From a virus: 49,911 bases of DNA. Where the stretch lies: positions 1-49,911 of the IMG/VR virus record IMGVR_UViG_3300022562_000956. One strand, written 5' to 3'. Position numbers and translations under genes: made by a program. The notes below the pieces were generated by a model. That model did not search any database. It saw only the letters and a list, made by a program, of their open reading frames with translations, and was not told where the DNA came from. Every line of letters begins with the position of its first letter. Within the stretch, counting starts at the first letter, position 1. Shown here piece after piece: positions 21,360-30,105 of the stretch.

Positions 21360-21792
21360 GATAAGCCTCCCTTGCGTGTCCTTGCGCTGTTCCTGGCTGA
21401 TACCACACCCTGGCGTCGTCGTGAGCCACGTTTGACCGGCTACCGTCCCATACGCTGCGCGAGCGCCCGATAGTGCAGGAGTACAGCGCGTGCATCAGCT
21501 CGTGGATAGCTGGGTCGCCGCCGCCGTCGATCGGCTCGCCTGGACGCAGAAGCGGTCCGCGCCACGTCAGGCACGATGCCGCTCGCTCGACCGTCACTCC
21601 GCACACGTCACGAAATGCCTGCGCGCTCGTCGCCCAGCGCACGCGCATGTCAGCTAGGCATCGACCAGGCGCTGGCAGTCCGGCTTCTGACCATCCTCGT
21701 TCGGCTGCATCGATGAGTCGCGCATCCAGGTCGCTCGGAGGCACTTCAGAGCGACATCCGGCGAGAAGCGCGATCACGGCCAACGCTCTCAC
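21346..21792 (-). CDS. Lipoprotein with HExxH metalloprotease-like motif
   Basis: 148 residues from GTG 21792, which overlaps the amidase stop (GTGA). Signal peptide and lipobox: A-L-A-V-I-A-L-L-A-G-C13. The mature part carries D-P-A-I-H-E-L-M-H-A-L, an HExxH zinc motif (His97, Glu98, His101), with a possible third ligand in V-A-H-D-D (His124). Cysteines are paired around it. Position in the lysis cassette suggests an outer-membrane spanin-like or envelope-attacking role, but a superinfection-exclusion lipoprotein is also possible. The catalytic motif is seen; activity is inferred. Confidence 0.65.
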   Translation of the reverse strand: MRALAVIALLAGCRSEVPPSDLDARLIDAAERGWSEAGLPAPGRCLADMRVRWATSAQAFRDVCGVTVERAASCLTWRGPLLRPGEPIDGGGDPAIHELMHALYSCTIGRSRSVWDGSRSNVAHDDARVWYQPGTAQGHAREAYRASQ

Positions 21793-22370
21793 GGTCCATC
21801 CTCGCAAGGCGTCACGGTCGACCGCGACGGGCAAATCGCAGCCAGCCATTGCGGCCCTGGGTCGCGCTTATTCGACGCAACGTGGAAGTGCCCGATGTGT
21901 CCGCGAACCGTCTCGAGCGTGGGTCGTGAGAGCGTGCGCTCGGACGGGTGCGCATGCTCGGGAAGACCGAACGCTGCCGATAGCGTGCGCATCAGCGCCT
22001 TGCCTGCTGCCAGCTGCGGCTCAGTCCACCACTCGCCATCACCGCCCAGGCCGCAGACCTCGACACCGACAGACCATGGATTCGCGCTCAACACCGCGTG
22101 TTTCCCGCCGGCATGCGCGGTCATTCGGTCCGCGTCGCAGCATTGGTAAACGACGCCGTCGCGGCCAATGATGAAGTTGACAGATAGTCCACGCAGGTGA
22201 AGCGTCTCAATGACGCGCGCGTGGTCTCCTTGCCCGCCGGTCCAGTGCCAAACTACCGCCCTGGTCTCGGTGCGCTGCTGACGAGCTGGGAACACGGATA
22301 GGTCGACGACGGCTTGCGCTTCGCAGTGCACAGGCATGCCGCGAACCACGATGCTCACTTGCCACCCCAC
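21789..22370 (-). CDS. N-acetylmuramoyl-L-alanine amidase (endolysin)
   Basis: 193 residues of the Amidase_2/T7-lysozyme family, cutting the bond between MurNAc and the stem peptide. Zinc ligands are visible: His42 in V-V-W-H-W-T-G-G and the cluster G-H-I-G-H-F-H-V (158-164), followed by K-R-D-P-G-P, the usual Lys/Asp-Pro-Gly-Pro end. Middle motifs V-N-F-I-I-G-R-D-G-V-V-Y-Q and N-P-W-S-V-G-V-E-V-C also fit. No signal peptide, so it should need the small membrane proteins next door as holin. Confidence 0.9.
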   Translation of the reverse strand: MGWQVSIVVRGMPVHCEAQAVVDLSVFPARQQRTETRAVVWHWTGGQGDHARVIETLHLRGLSVNFIIGRDGVVYQCCDADRMTAHAGGKHAVLSANPWSVGVEVCGLGGDGEWWTEPQLAAGKALMRTLSAAFGLPEHAHPSERTLSRPTLETVRGHIGHFHVASNKRDPGPQWLAAICPSRSTVTPCEDGP

Positions 22371-22738
22371 TGGGCGACAGCGCTGGCAATACCGATGACC
22401 GTCGCGGCAAGAGCGATTACGCCAGATACCACCTTCGCAGTGAACTTGGCGATCCGAGCACGCTCCTCGCGGCGCATCTCGCGCCCCTTAAGCACAAGCA
22501 CTGTTGCGCCCAATTTCTCCATGCGCTCTCGGTCCTCGTGCCGATGGCGAGCAAGCATTTCCTGGTCGTCTTCTCGGTGTTCGACGAGCTCGCGCGTGCG
22601 CTCTTCAATGCGCGCCACGCTCTCACGCACGCCGGAGATCTCGTGGTACACAGCGCCCTGGAAATCAGCCTGTGCTCGAGCGACGTCGCGCATAGCCTCC
22701 TGGAGGCCGTCAAGGCTGCGGCGAAGATCGTCGTCCAT
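22355..22738 (-). CDS. Coiled-coil protein with C-terminal membrane anchor
   Basis: 127 residues from M-D-D-D-L-R-R-S-L. A long charged coiled coil (about 5-95) leads into a single hydrophobic segment (VVSGVIALAATVIGIASAVA). This is the layout of several phage holins/lysis accessory proteins with a cytoplasmic stalk. ATG 22738 overlaps the previous stop (TGATG). Between the spanin-like gene and the amidase, so a holin is likely. Confidence 0.55.
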   Translation of the reverse strand: MDDDLRRSLDGLQEAMRDVARAQADFQGAVYHEISGVRESVARIEERTRELVEHREDDQEMLARHRHEDRERMEKLGATVLVLKGREMRREERARIAKFTAKVVSGVIALAATVIGIASAVAQWGGK

Positions 22739-23526
22739 CACCGCACCGCCCATGCAATGGTCACGGTCATAGTAGCCAGGAAGCCTGCTATGAACATCAC
22801 CGCCGGTCTGCGCCACCAGCGTGATAGCCTGGCATTCTCCCTGGTCTCAGCCGCCAGTACGCGCTGCGACGCAGCCAATCCAGCCTGGCACACCGACTCG
22901 GCCGCTAGCGCGCTATCCAGCCCTCGCTCGCTGGCGTCTGCCTCGGCGCGGAGCTCGCGCAACATCTTGCGCGCAGCCTCGAGCTCGACCAGGAACTGCG
23001 TGTCCTCGGCGTGCTCGGCGTCGCTCATCCACCAGCCACCAGGCAGCCTATCGTGCGTATCGCGATGCATGGCTGACGTTACCGGCTCAGCCGCACTCAC
23101 TGGTGTTGCAGCGCCGATAGCCGCAATGAGCACGACAAGCCCACCAAGCCTGCCACCCCGCCGTAACCGCTCCGCTGCCTCTCTGCGAATACGCTCGCGC
23201 TCGTCTGGGTCGGCATGGTCGACAGCGGCGGCACTCTGCTCGGATTGCGCTGCGATCGCTTCGGAACGTGCTCGTGACTGCGTGGCCGCTTTGCGCGCCG
23301 ATAGCGCCGCCTCTCGCTGCTGGCGTGCAGCCTCTCGCACGACGGAGTCTGCGCGCAACTGCTCCGCAATCTCGGCGTCAGTCTGCCTCCGGCTGCCAAG
23401 ACGCAAGCGACCCAGACTCGCCACCGCCACGAGCAGGCCAAACGCCGACAATGCGACGGCCCACCACCAACGCCACGACGTGACGCGATACCAGACACCC
23501 GAGATTGTTTGACCGATCGTGAGCAT
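22738..23526 (-). CDS. Multi-pass coiled-coil membrane protein, lysis region
   Basis: 262 residues from M-L-T-I-G-Q-T-I. Three hydrophobic segments: W-W-W-A-V-A-L-S-A-F-G-L-L-V-A-V near the start, G-G-L-V-V-L-I-A-A-I-G-A-A in the middle and V-M-F-I-A-G-F-L-A-T-M-T-V-T near the end, separated by long Arg/Glu/Ala-rich coiled coils. Possibly an unusual inner-membrane spanin or two fused lysis proteins, since the middle segment plus A-A-T-P-V-S-A-A resembles a signal peptide. Longer upstream readings are shadows. Confidence 0.5.
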   Translation of the reverse strand: MLTIGQTISGVWYRVTSWRWWWAVALSAFGLLVAVASLGRLRLGSRRQTDAEIAEQLRADSVVREAARQQREAALSARKAATQSRARSEAIAAQSEQSAAAVDHADPDERERIRREAAERLRRGGRLGGLVVLIAAIGAATPVSAAEPVTSAMHRDTHDRLPGGWWMSDAEHAEDTQFLVELEAARKMLRELRAEADASERGLDSALAAESVCQAGLAASQRVLAAETRENARLSRWWRRPAVMFIAGFLATMTVTIAWAVR

Positions 23527-23558
23527 ACTGCACCGCCCTCGCGCGCCATGGATTGACC

Positions 23559-23738
23559 TCAGTACCGAGCCTTTGCGCCTCCCAAAAACTTGCCGAGTGG
23601 ATGCGTGATCCGCTGCAGCCATGGCCACCGCTCGTCGAGCGCATCGCATACTGCCAGAACGAATCGGCCAACTGCCCACAGCCCACCCACTGCGGCAGCT
23701 GCCATGTTCGCGAAATCGGTCACATCGTCAGCGCTCAT
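23559..23738 (-). CDS. Small membrane protein, holin-like candidate (59 aa)
   Basis: Starts M-S-A-D-D-V-T-D-F-A-N-M at 23738. One hydrophobic stretch (AAAAVGGLWAVGRFVLAVCDAL) and a short basic/aromatic tail. First gene of the lysis group; a candidate holin or pinholin. In-frame ATG 23774 would overlap the upstream gene and is less likely. Confidence 0.5.
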   Translation of the reverse strand: MSADDVTDFANMAAAAVGGLWAVGRFVLAVCDALDERWPWLQRITHPLGKFLGGAKARY

Positions 23739-23748
23739 CGGGTCCTCC

Positions 23749-24867
23749 TCAGACGGCGTAACGGTGTGCCGCACGCTCGTGTAGCAATCCTACCTCAGCC
23801 GCAGACCACACGCGGTCGGCAATGATGATTTCGGCGATCTGCGCGCTTGCGTATTGGCCAATCGTACTCGTGTTGTAGGAGCGGGCCCCGATCGTCACCT
23901 TTGTCGCTGTGCCGGTCGACCCAAGCGTTCCGCCAGCGGTCAGCGAGGTCAGCACGCGGTCCTTCCAGAAAGTCGGCGCTGCGTCACCTGCGAACGTCAG
24001 CGTGTACAGGCCGATGGCCGCCCCGTAGGTCGCAGCGACCGAATACGTCGCGCTCGTCCCGCCGGTGTCGACGACGGTAAACACGAAGTCGTCGCTGGAG
24101 TCCAGTGTGATGTCCCATCGACCGTTGTCCGAGCCTGCGGTGCCCACGCTGAGCAGCGTGTGGTCGGCGGTCGCTGCAGTTCGACGCACCGCGAGAAAGA
24201 CGCTGAACGGGTTCCCGCCGCTGAGCGCCTCGGCAAGCGTCGTGTTTGAGCAGACCAGCGATTCAGAGCTACCCGCAACGAAGCTGATCGCGGGCGTCGT
24301 CAGATCGCTGCTTACCTGAGTCGCATCAAATAGGTCAGGCTTGTTTGCGCCGGCGATGAACGATGCGCCAGCCATGTGGCTGCTCACCGTGCGCGGCTTC
24401 CACTCCTCCACCGTGACAGCGCCTGACGTAACGCGCACGGTGTCACCGAGCGCAGCGTCAAAGTGCACCGCCGGGTCAAGCGCCAGCGGCAACGGCGACG
24501 AGAGCATCGGCGAGCCCGAGTTCTTCACCGCGCGCCAGTTGCCTGTGGTGTCGCTAGACACGTACGAGAAGTGCGTGCAGTTCTTCGGCACCGGGAACGA
24601 GATCGCCTGGCCAGCTCCGACCTCGAGGCCAGCGCTGTACAGCGGAGCCAGGTATTCGCCGGTCGTTTTCGACGCGACGTCAACCGCAACCTTCACGTTT
24701 TTGTCGCCGAACGCGATCGTGAGCGTCGAGCCGAGCGACGAGAACAGGACCATCTGTCCCTTCCACTCTGGTGGAACGAGCTTTCGCGCGGCGGTTCCCG
24801 AGTGGACCGCTCCGTAGATCTCGCCTTGCCCAGGGGGGCAAACGTCCATGAACAATTCGCTTTTCAT
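23749..24867 (-). CDS. LamG-domain tail/receptor-binding protein
   Basis: 372 residues, start M-K-S-E-L-F-M-D-V-C with GGGGGC upstream. N-terminal ~150 residues are a small beta domain; residues ~170-370 are a LamG sandwich: F-S-V-F-L-A-V-R-R-T, L-L-S-V-G-T-A-G-S-D-N-G-R-W-D-I-T-L, Y-T-L-T-F-A-G-D, and the end A-Q-I-A-E-I-I-I-A-D-R-V-W-S-A-A-E-V with helix. Likely exposed on the virion tail and binding host glycans. Confidence 0.6.
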   Translation of the reverse strand: MKSELFMDVCPPGQGEIYGAVHSGTAARKLVPPEWKGQMVLFSSLGSTLTIAFGDKNVKVAVDVASKTTGEYLAPLYSAGLEVGAGQAISFPVPKNCTHFSYVSSDTTGNWRAVKNSGSPMLSSPLPLALDPAVHFDAALGDTVRVTSGAVTVEEWKPRTVSSHMAGASFIAGANKPDLFDATQVSSDLTTPAISFVAGSSESLVCSNTTLAEALSGGNPFSVFLAVRRTAATADHTLLSVGTAGSDNGRWDITLDSSDDFVFTVVDTGGTSATYSVAATYGAAIGLYTLTFAGDAAPTFWKDRVLTSLTAGGTLGSTGTATKVTIGARSYNTSTIGQYASAQIAEIIIADRVWSAAEVGLLHERAAHRYAV

Positions 24868-24873
24868 TTTTGC

Positions 24874-27800
24874 TCACTGCCCCCTGGAAATGCTCTGGTC
24901 AGATCCAGCTTGTAGGTTGGCTGTTGCGGCGCCTAGACCGGTCGCCGACGTGTACGAAAGCTTAGCAGGCTGCTCTTGTGACGACTGAGCCTCTTGCGCC
25001 TGCGCGATGCTGCCGCTGGCTAGCTCGTTGATCAGCGTCTGGAAAGATGGCGTATCGAACGATGTCATCGGCGCACCAAGCACGCGAGACATCCGCAGGC
25101 GTTGCTTGTACGGAGGCTTCTCGCGCATCTTGGCGATCTCATTCGTCACCTGTGAGACGAACCTACCCCACAGCCGTGGCTGCAGCGTGCGGATCGCGTC
25201 AAGGTCCTCCTGCACCCACTCGCCACTGGCGATGCGCTGCATGGCCGCAGCGGGATTTTGCACGGCGCGCACCGAGCGCAAGAACGACTGCACGTCTGAT
25301 TTGGCGTACTGCTGCTTGGCCGCAGCCGCGAACGGTGTGCTCAGGTCGATGAGCCCGCTCGGCGCCTTCCGCATCAGGTAGTCGCTCGCGCTCTGGACAT
25401 AGCGCTCCATGGCCGCTGCATGCTCCGGAGACTCCGCGGCCAGCTGGCTGTACTGCTCGCGCAGTTGCTTGCGCTCGTCGCTCATCGGGTCGGTCATGCG
25501 CGACAGCGCCTGGATCCCGCGCTCCACGCTGGCAGGCTTGTTCGCAAACATCATCGTGCCAGCAATCGGAGCGCTGCGCCCAGCCGCTGTGGCAGCGGAT
25601 TCGACTCCGCGTCCGACGCGCTCAGCGGATCGAGCTGCCGCGCTTGCAGCTCGCTTGGATACGTCAACGGTCTTTCGCGCTGCATTGGCAAATGAGCGCG
25701 CCGCCTGAAGAACGAGGCTGTCACCAGACAGCGCTGTGGTCTTTGCGGCTGCCAATGCAGAGGCGTTCCCCGCCGCCGATGCGGCGGATGTCAGTTCCCC
25801 GCTGGCAAGCGCTGACAAGTCGATGTTGCGACGAGACGCTGCCTCGGAAACATTGGCCAGCTTCTGCGTCACGGACAGCGCGCCTTTGCCAACCCATCCG
25901 ACAGGTCCGGGGATGTCCGCCTCCTGCACGAGCCTGGCGAACTCGTCGCGATCGCGTCGCATCAGGGCGACCGCGTTCATGTTCTCTTCGATCTTCTCGC
26001 GCAGCCCGGACAACTTGCTTGCGAGTTCCTGAGCTTCCTGGCTCCCCCAAGCCTGTGCTCGGTTTACCGCATCAATCTCGCGCGCACGCAGGTAGCGACG
26101 AAACGCCTCCTCCTGTGGAACGACCTCTTCGTCTCCCAGGCGTCGCAGCAAGCTTCCGACATTGTTTCGATTCAGCTTCTTGAGTTGTCGGAACGGGTTC
26201 GCTGACGACTCGCCGCCCTCGTACAAAACACCACGAAGCATGTCGTCTTTGCTGCGCCTGATGGCTTCTGCATACGTAGCGTTGACGCGTTTTTGCATCG
26301 TTCCAAACGACCCAAAGACCGACTCGTCCTCCAGGTGCTTGCGAAGCTCGTCGGCCATCCCTGGCAGCTGCCCGTCTCCCTGGAGTGCCTGACGCACGAT
26401 CGGGTTGCGCGACACGGCAGCCTTGTTGTCGATTGCGCGTTTGAGGTCGTCAAGAACCATAGCGGCATCGCCCAACTCGCCGTTTGCGATGTGTTCGCGA
26501 AACTTTGCCCTTGAATGGGCTAGTTGAGCCGACAATTGCTTGACCGTAGCCCCACCACTTGCATCGTTTAGGCTTGGTCCTAGACGCTTCAGCCGAGTCA
26601 GTTGCTCACCAAGATTAGAGAACACAGACTCAGTCTCCATGCCGGCTTTGACTAAGTTCTCGTTCAGAGCCGACCTAGGCGTCGGCACGTATGCCCATAC
26701 CGAGTCAAGGCCAGCCTCTCTCGCCGCTGCCACTCGATGCAAGCCATCGTCAACGATGTATTTTCCGGATTCTCCGATATCAGCGCGGATAGCTGGCAAC
26801 GGTTTCCGTCCTTCAAGGGCTTCCTTTACGGGCTTGAGCTTGGACTCTGACCATGAAGACGGTGCATCTATTTCGTCCAACGGAACGCGCTCAAGACGCC
26901 ATGCATAGTCAGGGTCGTCAGCGTGTCTGGCCAAAAACTTCTTCGCATCCGCTTTGTCCGCAACGAACGCTGGGCCCTTCTTCCCACCAATGACCGGGTT
27001 GAACGATTCAAGACTCGCCTCGCCCAATGATTCAATCTTGCGAGGACCATGAACTTGTAGGTTCAGCTCCCGCGCCTTTGCGCGTTTGGCTGCGATAGCT
27101 ACCTGGTCGTCCATCCTCTGCGTGATCTTGACGAACTCGTCTCCAGCCTCGCCGATGTCGCGCACAGCCTGCTGCTGCATGTCCTCAAAACCGCCGGATG
27201 CAGCGCGCGCTTGCGCAAACAATGCGGCAGCCTTCTTGCGTTCAGCCTGCGCAAGGTCACGCGATACCAAGGCTCCCTTGCTCTCGTATAGTGGCTCGAA
27301 CGCAAACTCAGCCTCTGCTGCGGCATCTCCGGTTGCGCTGGACGATAGCTTGGACAACTCGTCGACCGTAGACGACACGCGTGATTCAAAGGATCCGGCA
27401 GCCTGCGCAGCTGCAGACGCAGCCGCATCAACACCAACCTCCGATGCAACCTCGGTAGCCACCGGCTTGCCCATTCCGAGTGCTTCACCGATAGCACCGG
27501 CAGCGCGAGATCCTGCCGCGTATGCGCCTCTACCTGCCTCGGAAAGCTTCTCGCCAGCGAAACGGACCTTATCAGCCACTGCGCGACCAGCCGCCTTCGC
27601 TCCGGTGCCAATCAGCGATGAAGCTCCTCCGAACGCTCCGCCAAGCAACGCGCCCTCTTGCGCGCCCATCGCAATGCGCTCGGCTGTGATTTCCTGATCA
27701 TTCAGAAAGTCATTGTCGACCGCCTGAGCAGCCCCATACAGCGCGCCCTCGAACGCGCCCTTGCCAACTGCCACGCCAGCTCGGCCAAGCGCTGACGTGA

Positions 27801-28338
27801 CGCCGCCAGCCCCCAGGCGTGCCGCAGCGGCCTCGGTGCCAAGCCCACCAGTGAGCAGGCCAAGACCGATGGCTCCACCGACCTCACCTACCGTCGATGC
27901 GATCGGATTGGCTTCCTTGCGTGCCAGCAAGTCGGCGCGCGCCTCTTTCTCAGCTGCCAGCGCCTGGTCAGCGCGATTCATGTCGACGACCGGCGCGTTC
28001 AGCCCGCGATCGACAGCGCGCTGCGTCTCGCCGATGCCCGCATAGTCGGCTAGCTGGTTGCCGAGCTCGGTGCCGATGCCTGCGCCGTACGCCTGGATGG
28101 CGTCGCTTGCGCCTAGCGTCAGGCCACGGCCGACGCTCTCAAGCAGCGCGCGCGGTCCTGATTCGCCAGCCTCAATCAGGCGGTTTGCGCGCGCAACGTC
28201 ATCGCCAGACGCGAGAGACCCGCCACGCTCCGACAGATATCGGTCGAGTTGGCTTTCCGGTACGGTGCTCAGCGAGCCGTCGTCAGCCTTGACGATCACC
28301 CGTCCAGAAGGATCTCTCTGCAAGTCATCCGGCATCAT
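24874..28338 (-). CDS. Internal/ejection protein with embedded ParB-like domain
   Basis: 1154 residues, Ala-rich. Glycine-rich hydrophobic stretches at ~150-260 (GGAIGLGLLTGGLG, GAQEGALLGGAFGG) suit membrane insertion by a podoviral ejection protein. Around 480-552 is a ParB/sulfiredoxin-like domain: L-E-R-V-P-L-D-E-I-D-A-P, L-P-A-I-R-A-D, G-K-Y-I-V-D-D-G-L-H-R-V-A-A-A-R-E-A-G. The rest is long helices (KRLGPSLND, EKIEENMNAVALMRRD) and a C-terminal tail. It should enter the cell with DNA; the embedded domain may act on host DNA or nucleotides (inference). Confidence 0.65.
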   Translation of the reverse strand: MMPDDLQRDPSGRVIVKADDGSLSTVPESQLDRYLSERGGSLASGDDVARANRLIEAGESGPRALLESVGRGLTLGASDAIQAYGAGIGTELGNQLADYAGIGETQRAVDRGLNAPVVDMNRADQALAAEKEARADLLARKEANPIASTVGEVGGAIGLGLLTGGLGTEAAAARLGAGGVTSALGRAGVAVGKGAFEGALYGAAQAVDNDFLNDQEITAERIAMGAQEGALLGGAFGGASSLIGTGAKAAGRAVADKVRFAGEKLSEAGRGAYAAGSRAAGAIGEALGMGKPVATEVASEVGVDAAASAAAQAAGSFESRVSSTVDELSKLSSSATGDAAAEAEFAFEPLYESKGALVSRDLAQAERKKAAALFAQARAASGGFEDMQQQAVRDIGEAGDEFVKITQRMDDQVAIAAKRAKARELNLQVHGPRKIESLGEASLESFNPVIGGKKGPAFVADKADAKKFLARHADDPDYAWRLERVPLDEIDAPSSWSESKLKPVKEALEGRKPLPAIRADIGESGKYIVDDGLHRVAAAREAGLDSVWAYVPTPRSALNENLVKAGMETESVFSNLGEQLTRLKRLGPSLNDASGGATVKQLSAQLAHSRAKFREHIANGELGDAAMVLDDLKRAIDNKAAVSRNPIVRQALQGDGQLPGMADELRKHLEDESVFGSFGTMQKRVNATYAEAIRRSKDDMLRGVLYEGGESSANPFRQLKKLNRNNVGSLLRRLGDEEVVPQEEAFRRYLRAREIDAVNRAQAWGSQEAQELASKLSGLREKIEENMNAVALMRRDRDEFARLVQEADIPGPVGWVGKGALSVTQKLANVSEAASRRNIDLSALASGELTSAASAAGNASALAAAKTTALSGDSLVLQAARSFANAARKTVDVSKRAASAAARSAERVGRGVESAATAAGRSAPIAGTMMFANKPASVERGIQALSRMTDPMSDERKQLREQYSQLAAESPEHAAAMERYVQSASDYLMRKAPSGLIDLSTPFAAAAKQQYAKSDVQSFLRSVRAVQNPAAAMQRIASGEWVQEDLDAIRTLQPRLWGRFVSQVTNEIAKMREKPPYKQRLRMSRVLGAPMTSFDTPSFQTLINELASGSIAQAQEAQSSQEQPAKLSYTSATGLGAATANLQAGSDQSISRGQ

Positions 28339-30098
28339 TTGCCCGTGTATGGACGCTCATCGAGCGTGTCCAGTTGGTGATTGTACGGCTTCAGAGAAGC
28401 GTTGACCGACTTGACCACGTCCTTCTCAAGCGAATCGTAGTAGTCGTACGTGTCTTTGATGTTTGCCTCTGACGGGTTTGTGAACGCTTGTTCCAGCTGC
28501 TTGATCTGACCTTCGTTTGGTGCGCTCTTGTCTCCGAGCACAAGGTTCCACTGCGAACGTAGGCGCATGATGAGTTCTTGCGACTTCGCTCGTTCAGTTG
28601 GGCTTAGCGTAAACCCGCGCTTGGACGCTTCTTTCAGCGCCTGCACAGTCGTCATGAAGTTGCCGGCCGTAGAAACGATCTTCTTGGCCTCCTTGACGTC
28701 GTCCTCGGTCACTTGCCCGGTACGCTTCAATCCTCCTGCCTCTGGCAGTGCGCCTTCACCTCCGCCAGCAGCCTTCTGACGAGCAATCTCAGCTTCGGCC
28801 ATCTCACGACGGCGCTTGCTTAGCTCGGCCATCTCGCTGTTTGAGATCGTTCCGTCGGCTTCCTTGGCCATCAGCTCCGCGATCTGCGGGTCACGCCGAG
28901 CAGCGGCCGCACGACGTGCCTGCTCCTGCTGGTACAACGACACGTTCGCCTGGTCGGCGCGTGTCTGATTCTTGTCGAGCCGCTCAGTCTCAAAGTTCTG
29001 CCGATTGCGCGCGCGCTCCTGGTCGATGGCGGCCACAGCCGCAGCCGCATTCGCCGTCGTCTCCTTGGACATCGACGCGTCGCGGATTGCCTCCAACTCT
29101 TGCTGATGAGCGCGCAGCCGCGCGTCGCGCTCGAGCAGGTCGGCTTCGCGGTCATCGCGAGCCATGTCGCGGATGCCCTGGATCTGCTGCTGCTTGGCAG
29201 TGAGCAGGCCACGCTGATTGGCCAGAGCCAGCTTCTGCTCTTCCATGTCGCGATCAATGCCGTCGTTGATGACCTGCATCGTAGTAGCCAGGCCGTTCGA
29301 CTGGTTTCCGCCGGAGCGAGCGATCGCATCGCCGATGCCGGACATCGCGAGCGCGAGTGCTGCTCCTACGCGCTGGGCCGTCGTCCGCCGGTCACCGATT
29401 TGCGTGCCTTCGATCTTCTTCTGGATCTCGGCTACCTCGCGGTTTGTCGCGTCCATGGCTGCCCGATGCTGCTCGCGACGAGCTCGCGCCTCATCCTCAG
29501 CAGCGCGTTCGGCAGTGGCGGCAGCTTGCTTCTTCTGCGCGATCTGGTCGAGCGCGTCCGCCTGCGCTTGCGCTGCCTCCATCGTGGCATCAGCGCGCAT
29601 ACCAGCGGCGACCTCTTCATCGGTCTGCGCCGTCTGCAGCGCCGATTCGGCGTCCTTGGCTGCAGCACCGCTACGCGCAGCGATATCGCGCATCGGGTTC
29701 GCCGGACCAGTGCTGCTGCGCTGGCGCTGGGCCATCAGGCGATTGGCTGCGAGTTGCGCAAGCTGCCTCGTGTCCATCCCGCTCAGGTCGTCTGGCTCGG
29801 CCGCAGGCGCCTGAGCACCAGGCGGAACAGGCGGAGCCATGGTCTCCTGCTCCGCAGTCTGCTGCTCGACCTGGAACGGGTCAGCCGGCGGCGAAAACGC
29901 GGGCTCCTGAGGAGGCTCAACCGACTGCACAGGCTCGGCAGGCGCGTAGTCGTAGGGTTGCGCCATCGCAGGCTCAGGCGCACCGGGCACGTCGTACGGA
30001 GATGCTGACGACGACGCCATCGCAGCCGGCGCTGATGACTGCATGTCAGCGCCGAACTGGTACGCGAGCTGTGCCTCTTCCTCGGGCGTCAGTGCCAT
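28335..30098 (-). CDS. Coiled-coil internal virion protein
   Basis: 587 residues. Residues 1-110 are Pro/Ala/Gln-rich and probably unfolded; ~115-420 is a near-continuous charged coiled coil (AERAAEDEARARREQHRAAMD and later stretches), with G-A-A-L-A-L-A-M-S-G-I-G-D-A-I as a hydrophobic break. The last ~150 residues are helical with D-V-K-E-A-K-K-I and a Y-D-Y-Y-D-S-L-E-K stretch. Position between two other large proteins in the tail block fits a second ejection protein. Confidence 0.6.
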   Translation of the reverse strand: MALTPEEEAQLAYQFGADMQSSAPAAMASSSASPYDVPGAPEPAMAQPYDYAPAEPVQSVEPPQEPAFSPPADPFQVEQQTAEQETMAPPVPPGAQAPAAEPDDLSGMDTRQLAQLAANRLMAQRQRSSTGPANPMRDIAARSGAAAKDAESALQTAQTDEEVAAGMRADATMEAAQAQADALDQIAQKKQAAATAERAAEDEARARREQHRAAMDATNREVAEIQKKIEGTQIGDRRTTAQRVGAALALAMSGIGDAIARSGGNQSNGLATTMQVINDGIDRDMEEQKLALANQRGLLTAKQQQIQGIRDMARDDREADLLERDARLRAHQQELEAIRDASMSKETTANAAAAVAAIDQERARNRQNFETERLDKNQTRADQANVSLYQQEQARRAAAARRDPQIAELMAKEADGTISNSEMAELSKRRREMAEAEIARQKAAGGGEGALPEAGGLKRTGQVTEDDVKEAKKIVSTAGNFMTTVQALKEASKRGFTLSPTERAKSQELIMRLRSQWNLVLGDKSAPNEGQIKQLEQAFTNPSEANIKDTYDYYDSLEKDVVKSVNASLKPYNHQLDTLDERPYTGK

Positions 30099-30105
30099 GG
30101 CTACC

